Origin: Macrotrachela quadricornifera
Lineage: Eukaryota; Rotifera; Eurotatoria; Philodinida; Philodinidae
Length of the DNA: 64,000 bases
Assembly (NCBI GenBank): GCA_022393335.1
Contig: JAJEKB010021693.1
Span: 174-64,173 of the forward strand
Direction: 5' to 3'
Of this stretch, positions 59,380-64,000 are shown piece by piece. Under the pieces are notes generated by a model. It ran no database searches. It was not told where the DNA came from and saw only the letters and a program-made list of their open reading frames with translations. The first letter of the stretch is position 1, and each line of letters starts with the position of its first letter. The translations under genes were made by a program, and so were the position numbers.

Positions 59380-60065
59380 TTCCATGTATCAATTATTTAC
59401 GAGATGATTTACATCCACGTAAACAATGTGAAAAAATGAAGAAATTTCGAACAAAATATTTGTCTTTTCGTTCATTACTAATATTAAATTGCACGTAGGA
59501 ATGAAGTTTCTTGCTAAACGTGCTTTATCTCTATTAAATTTTATGTTTGACATGGAAGATGAACACATATTTGCATAATTTCTTCATTCAAGATTCAAAC
59601 GACTATTACCGGTAACACGAATACAAAAAATAGTATGAGATCGTGCGTTTCGCACATGATTATCAAAGGATTCTGCTACAACAAGAGCATCAACGATAAC
59701 AATTAAAAATGAAAATGAGTCTCCAAGAAAAAATCACAAAAGTTTTTTTAGAACAATTAGTGAATAATGAAGTAGTAGTTATGAGATCTACTAAGACAAC
59801 AAATGATGAAGTTGATTCATATAAAAGCTATTCAAATCCTTTGATCTTCTGGCAAGAATGTCGTTCAGTTTTTCTAAATCTGATGAAGTTAGGTTGTAGT
59901 ATTTATTCAATTCCATGTAGGTCATCAGTAGTGGAACGAGAATTTTCTGTTAGTGAATAAGTTGTTAATCATAGAAGATTTGGTTTAGTTTCATCAACGG
60001 CTAACAATATCTTATTTATTCATTCAGTCGAAAATAGAAAAAGTGAAAAACTAATGAACCACATG
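59380..60065 (+). pseudogene. hAT-family transposase remnant
   Basis: Fragments in changing frames read FMFDMEDEHIFA and LHSRFKRLLPVTRIQK. They are followed by an open stretch (59709-59960) with the C-terminal hAT dimerisation domain: NPLIFWQECRSVFLNLMKLG, CRSSVVEREFSVSE, then after a stop NHRRFGLVSSTANNILFIH. The W-x-x-x, (S/P)-x-x-x-E-R-x-F-S and R-x-x-L patterns are diagnostic. Stops and frameshifts mean it is inactive. Terminal repeats were not identified. Confidence 0.8.
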
Positions 60066-60825
60066 TAACAGATACTTTTTTTCTGTATTTTTTTCTCACT
60101 TTTTTGTCAATTTTTTTTTCTATATAATTAAATAAAGTATATTTTTAAGTAGAAAAAAGATTTTGATACAATGGAACGAGGAATACTTTCCTCGGTAAAC
60201 ATGTTCTGCTTATTGACAATGAATTTTTGATAAAAAGTAATGCTCCATAGTTATACAAATCTAAGGCAAAAATCATGAATCTGTGATACTAAATCAAACT
60301 AAAAAGTGTAAAATAGTTGTAAGAAATTGAAAAATTATTATTATTTATTGATATTGTTAAATAAACTGCATGCTTTCACGATGATTCGTATAAAGAAAGG
60401 GGGGTGATGTATATTATTTCTAATGTACCTAGAATAATTTTCATCTAAAATCAACAAATTATCTATATCCATCTCAATTAAAAAAAATTTTATTTTATTT
60501 GTATTAAGCTGATTTTTCTTATTTAAAAACGCAAAATTTTATATTTGCTTTCAACATTGTTCATATTCAATCATGGTATAAGATCGTTATCTTATTTCGG
60601 ACAATTTTGTTTACGTGTAACATAAATCTCGATCCATTAACGAGAATTCATTCTGAATACAGAAATTTTCAAAGAGGTAGCGTTCTTTAATTGATTGATG
60701 CAATGAATTAATCATTTTTCGATATTGATTAAATGGTTAAGATTTTACTCGAGTAACTCTGACAATGTTCATAATAGATGTTTAAAAAATTATACGAAAT
60801 TACTTGTTCAATACGTAACAGATTT
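60066..60825. other. Intergenic, no gene supported
   Basis: AT-rich sequence with no coding signal. Confidence 0.5.
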
Positions 60826-61640
60826 TTATAGTACACACCGATAAAATGAAAACGCTTTTAAATATTTTCTCATCTGAAAATATACTTCATCGATATTATT
60901 ATAAGGAGTCTGCTTCAATTTGTTGACGTTGTTTAATTCATGATGATTGTCAACAAATTGTTTGATATATTTTCGTTCAAATTCAATTGTTAACAAAATT
61001 TCGTTTAAGATTTGTGTGTACATAAAGAATGGATCTAGTTGATTCAAATTCTTATTAATGACATCATCAGTTGCATCTACAAAGCTGATAGAGATGACAT
61101 TTTGTTTACAATGTTGTGCAGCTTATTTGAGCATCTTACAGATCGGTGAAATTTTCGTAAATTCTCTTTTATTTTTGGGTATTCTCGCGCTCATTTTTCA
61201 TGCCGGTTTTTATTACCATAGAAAACAAAAATGGAATCTACTTGGAAGATGTCACGAATACATAGGACAAAGCACTATCCAAATGAACCTGATACGATCA
61301 TACAGATCTTATTATCATTCATGTTTTCGACGAACTAGATACATTTCTCACCATCATTAAAAATATTGATATTTTTTAGGACATGCCATAGTTGAGCACT
61401 TATATTCTGAAAATTGGCTTTGTTGTTGCTAATGTTGCAGTCCAATAAGATCAAGAGAACATTTTGTACCATTTTAATATTGGCTTGTCATTGGGCCACG
61501 GCACTATCTGAGAAGCCAGATGTGATTGACTCTTCATTGTCCATAATTATTTGTTTGAATATTATGAATTTGGAATTGTTGAAAATGAACACTAGCATAA
61601 AAACACCTAAAGGTATGCCGAATTTTAGAGAGTATGAACT
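60826..61640 (-). pseudogene. ADP-ribosyltransferase-TPR pseudogene with the ART core deleted
   Basis: The minus strand preserves the N-terminal module of the family in broken frames: QNVLLILLDCNISNN, FQNISAQLWHVLKNINIF, KICMIVSGSFG, DIFQVDSIFVFYGNKNRHEK and LDPFFMYTQILNEILLTIEF. A single TPR-like repeat then follows directly (YNNIDEVYFQMRKYLKAFSF). The catalytic domain and most TPRs are missing, so an internal deletion joined the two ends. The N-terminal module corresponds to residues about 40-190 of the intact gene at 5855-8671. Several stops interrupt it. Confidence 0.82.
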
Positions 61641-62757
61641 TTTTGTCTAGATATTTCGCCCCATCGTCGCCATCTGTTTTTCATTATCTACGATGCAAAA
61701 AGTGAAAAGAAACATCAAAAAATCATTATTGTTGAGAATAAAAAAATACATTTTATATTTTCTTTTTACACAAGTATTCTTAATGTGATTTTTGATACTG
61801 AATAATGGCTTCACTAATTCTATATTTGACTCATCATCTTATCAAACGACTATTTTTAAAATCTACCTTGTAGTTCTTCATTAAGAAAAATGCAGTACTT
61901 CTTCTATTATAGTTGAAACAAATTAAAATAAATTACATCAAGTTTCACATATAGTGCGTATATATTAGCTTATCTTCACTATGTTACAGCTTCTCACATT
62001 ACCAAACAAATATCGCCCTAATCACGATTTTACTTTTAATTTGAAGTTATATCACGTTATGAAAAACGTAATCTTCTGAGTGAGAACAGAAAATACAAAA
62101 TCAAGAAAAGCTGTTTATACACGATATTAAAAAGAAGTAACCCATTTAAATGCCTCTCACTCCGCCATTATTTTTATTACGACGAGAAAAGAAAGAAAGT
62201 AAGAAAAAAATCAATAGAGATAAAGTGTTGCTATGTTTGAAGATAATAAAACTAATTCGTAGAACTGATTATCGTATATGATGATTTTTCTTTTGGTCAA
62301 AATTCTTCCAAAAACTTTACTCTTTCTTTCTCTTATAATATATATTAATGAAAGAAAGAATTATCGAACAAATTATAAGCAAAATAAAATGATGTATGAT
62401 GTTGACAGAGAAATTTCATTCATATAGTAACACAAAAAAATTAAAAAATTATATTTTATCTAGTTTGCTTATTTTTCTTTCAAGATATTGAAAGTATTCA
62501 AATGTATAGTATATGAATTCGTCCTTGAATACTTAATTTGATATTTCTCTATTGAGACAGAATCAAATATTTGCATTCAATATTTATTTAATAAGAGCCT
62601 TTATTTTATGAAAAACACAGATTAATCAAAATGTCGTTACATATCTAATTTTTTTTTGTGTGTACAAAGAATTAACAAATGTATCTAAAATGAGTTATAT
62701 ATATATATAAGATAGCATCTTGATTTGTTTTTTTGATCAGAATATATTTTGTAGAAT
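61641..62757. other. Intergenic, no gene supported
   Basis: AT-rich sequence between the pseudogene and the PIG-U stop codon. No frames or repeats of note. Confidence 0.5.
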
Positions 62758-64000
62758 TTATTGAAATTCTAATTGACCTTCAACACCATTGAAGTGTGGA
62801 ACAGTAAGACCATTTTTGAGAAGAAATTTTCGTTTCAAATAAGCATAAAGTAAATCAGAAACGAGGAATGTCTAAAATAGAAAAATAGTGCTTTAGAAAT
62901 TCAATAGTATTCGTATAAACATCTTTTTCCTTCGAAGTGTAACACGGATATCTAAAACCAAGTTTCCGACTCGAAACTTCAAATATAGCATTTACTATAT
63001 ACGAAACGATGTGTTTATTCTAACAGTTAGATTCTCACTATATGTTAAATTTAAATGCAATCGCATTGGCTAGCAGTAATAATCATATCCACTTGTTATC
63101 ATTCTAGTCTTGATTAGAATAAGATATATTATCAATTTCCTCGACGGACTAGTTTTCTTTTTTCTTACCTGTGCAACATTAAATACCATTGTCATTGCAA
63201 AATAAAAATTAGCATTAGCACTTCCAGTATAAATCCAAAGATACCATGTTATAGGTGCCATTAAAATAGCTACAAGCATCATACAAATTATAACAAGACC
63301 ATGTCGTACATCTATAGAAAAAAACATGAAATTATTTATGTTTATTAATTTTTTTTTAAAATTTACATCGAAAAAGAAAACTCCATATTGGTAAATAATT
63401 GAAATAGAATGCTGCATCACCATAAGCTGGATATGATTTAAATGTACAAAATAATGCACATAAAAGCCAAAAAAGAAATATTGAATCATGTCTAAAAAGA
63501 GAATATATAATAATTATCAAAACGAAAAAAAACAAATAAACCTTAATCGAATTGAAAATGGAAGTAAATAAAGTATAAGAACATGCATTTGAAATGTCCA
63601 AACAAATAATGAACGAAAATGATCAAACATTTCCGTAAAAAAATACCAAAATATTCCAATATTTGGTGTATAATCAGGTACATGAAAACTAACAAAAAAA
63701 AAAAGAAATTATTAAATAAATATTCTATAATCATAATTAATTATTTACATGAAACTATATGTTGATTCAATAAATGACCATGATTGATGATTAAGAATAA
63801 AATTTAAAAAAAGTATACCAATATTAACACTAACAAATAAAATTATCACAAGAAATATACGAATTATTGATCGATTATTCTATTTAAACAAAACATTATT
63901 TTTAATCATTCCTATCAAATCAAATTATTTACAGTATTAGTCTTTGAAAAATGAAGTAATGCTGGTGCAATTAAAACAACAGGATAAAGTGAAATTGAAC
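62758..64000 (-). CDS. PIGU: GPI transamidase subunit PIG-U (5' end off window)
   Basis: Exons seen: 64000-63933 (incomplete), 63879-63749, 63688-63542, 63491-63367, 63311-63169 and 62871-62758. The last intron is unusually long for this window (297 nt). Matching PIG-U features include VPDYTPNIGIFWYFFTEMFD, HFRSLFVW, SYPAYGDAAFY, WYLWIYTGSANANFYFAMT and the C-terminal FLVSDLLYAYLKRK. This is a multi-pass ER membrane protein. PIG-U is part of the complex (with PIG-K, PIG-T, PIG-S and GPAA1) that attaches GPI anchors to proteins. The first few exons with the N-terminal helices lie beyond the right edge. Confidence 0.94.

Overview
The window looks like nuclear DNA of a bdelloid rotifer (Rotaria-like). 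The base composition is very AT-rich. Genes are small, with many 45-65 nt GT-AG introns. The gene families are those known to be expanded in bdelloids: arginine ADP-ribosyltransferases fused to TPRs, F-box proteins with LRRs, and TPR pseudogenes. Helitron/PIF1-like and hAT remnants and many foldback/MITE-like elements fill the spacers. The assignment rests on remembered family resemblance, because no search could be run. A run of 10 Ns at 36319-36328 marks a scaffold gap.

Layout. 1-1784: 5' part of an F-box/LRR gene in which every LRR is its own 84-nt exon. 5855-8671: intact single-exon ADP-ribosyltransferase-TPR gene. 10.5-12.1 kb: two foldback elements and a 34-bp minisatellite. 12820-14654: three-exon F-box gene. 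16640-19008: decayed cactin pseudogene that still has its introns, followed by unidentified coding debris to 20.5 kb. 22280-23093: a small three-exon gene of unknown function with an Asn-Pro tetrapeptide repeat and a Cys4 tail, behind a TATA box and paired CRE-like sites. 27.1-34.3 kb: four intact housekeeping genes in a head-to-tail minus-strand array (ARIH2, TIMM17, HGSNAT, APLF). 34.6-47.4 kb: an old tandem duplication carrying a family of tiny two-exon genes that share the C-terminus AGRGVAYE (35.1, 42.1 and 44.1 kb), with a TPR pseudogene, a helicase remnant and several inverted repeats, one of them almost perfect. 48.9-51.9 kb: a head-to-head pair, a PA28-like proteasome activator and a secreted Xaa-Pro aminopeptidase. 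53.0-55.5 kb: a compact plus-strand trio, sulfiredoxin, RNase P/MRP subunit POP7 and a PP2C-like protein. The two downstream genes begin directly after a splice-acceptor AG, as expected for an operon resolved by spliced-leader trans-splicing. 58.2-60.1 kb: an inverted-repeat element and a dead hAT transposase. 60.8-61.6 kb: an ADP-ribosyltransferase-TPR pseudogene. 62758-end: 3' part of PIG-U (GPI transamidase).

Most multi-exon models below were assembled by hand from splice sites. In each, the exon lengths sum to a whole number of codons and the joined protein matches its family across the junctions. The main candidates for something undescribed are the AGRGVAYE gene family and its duplication, the Asn-Pro/Cys4 gene, the sulfiredoxin-POP7-PP2C operon, and catalytic residues carried on 14-nt and 30-nt microexons.
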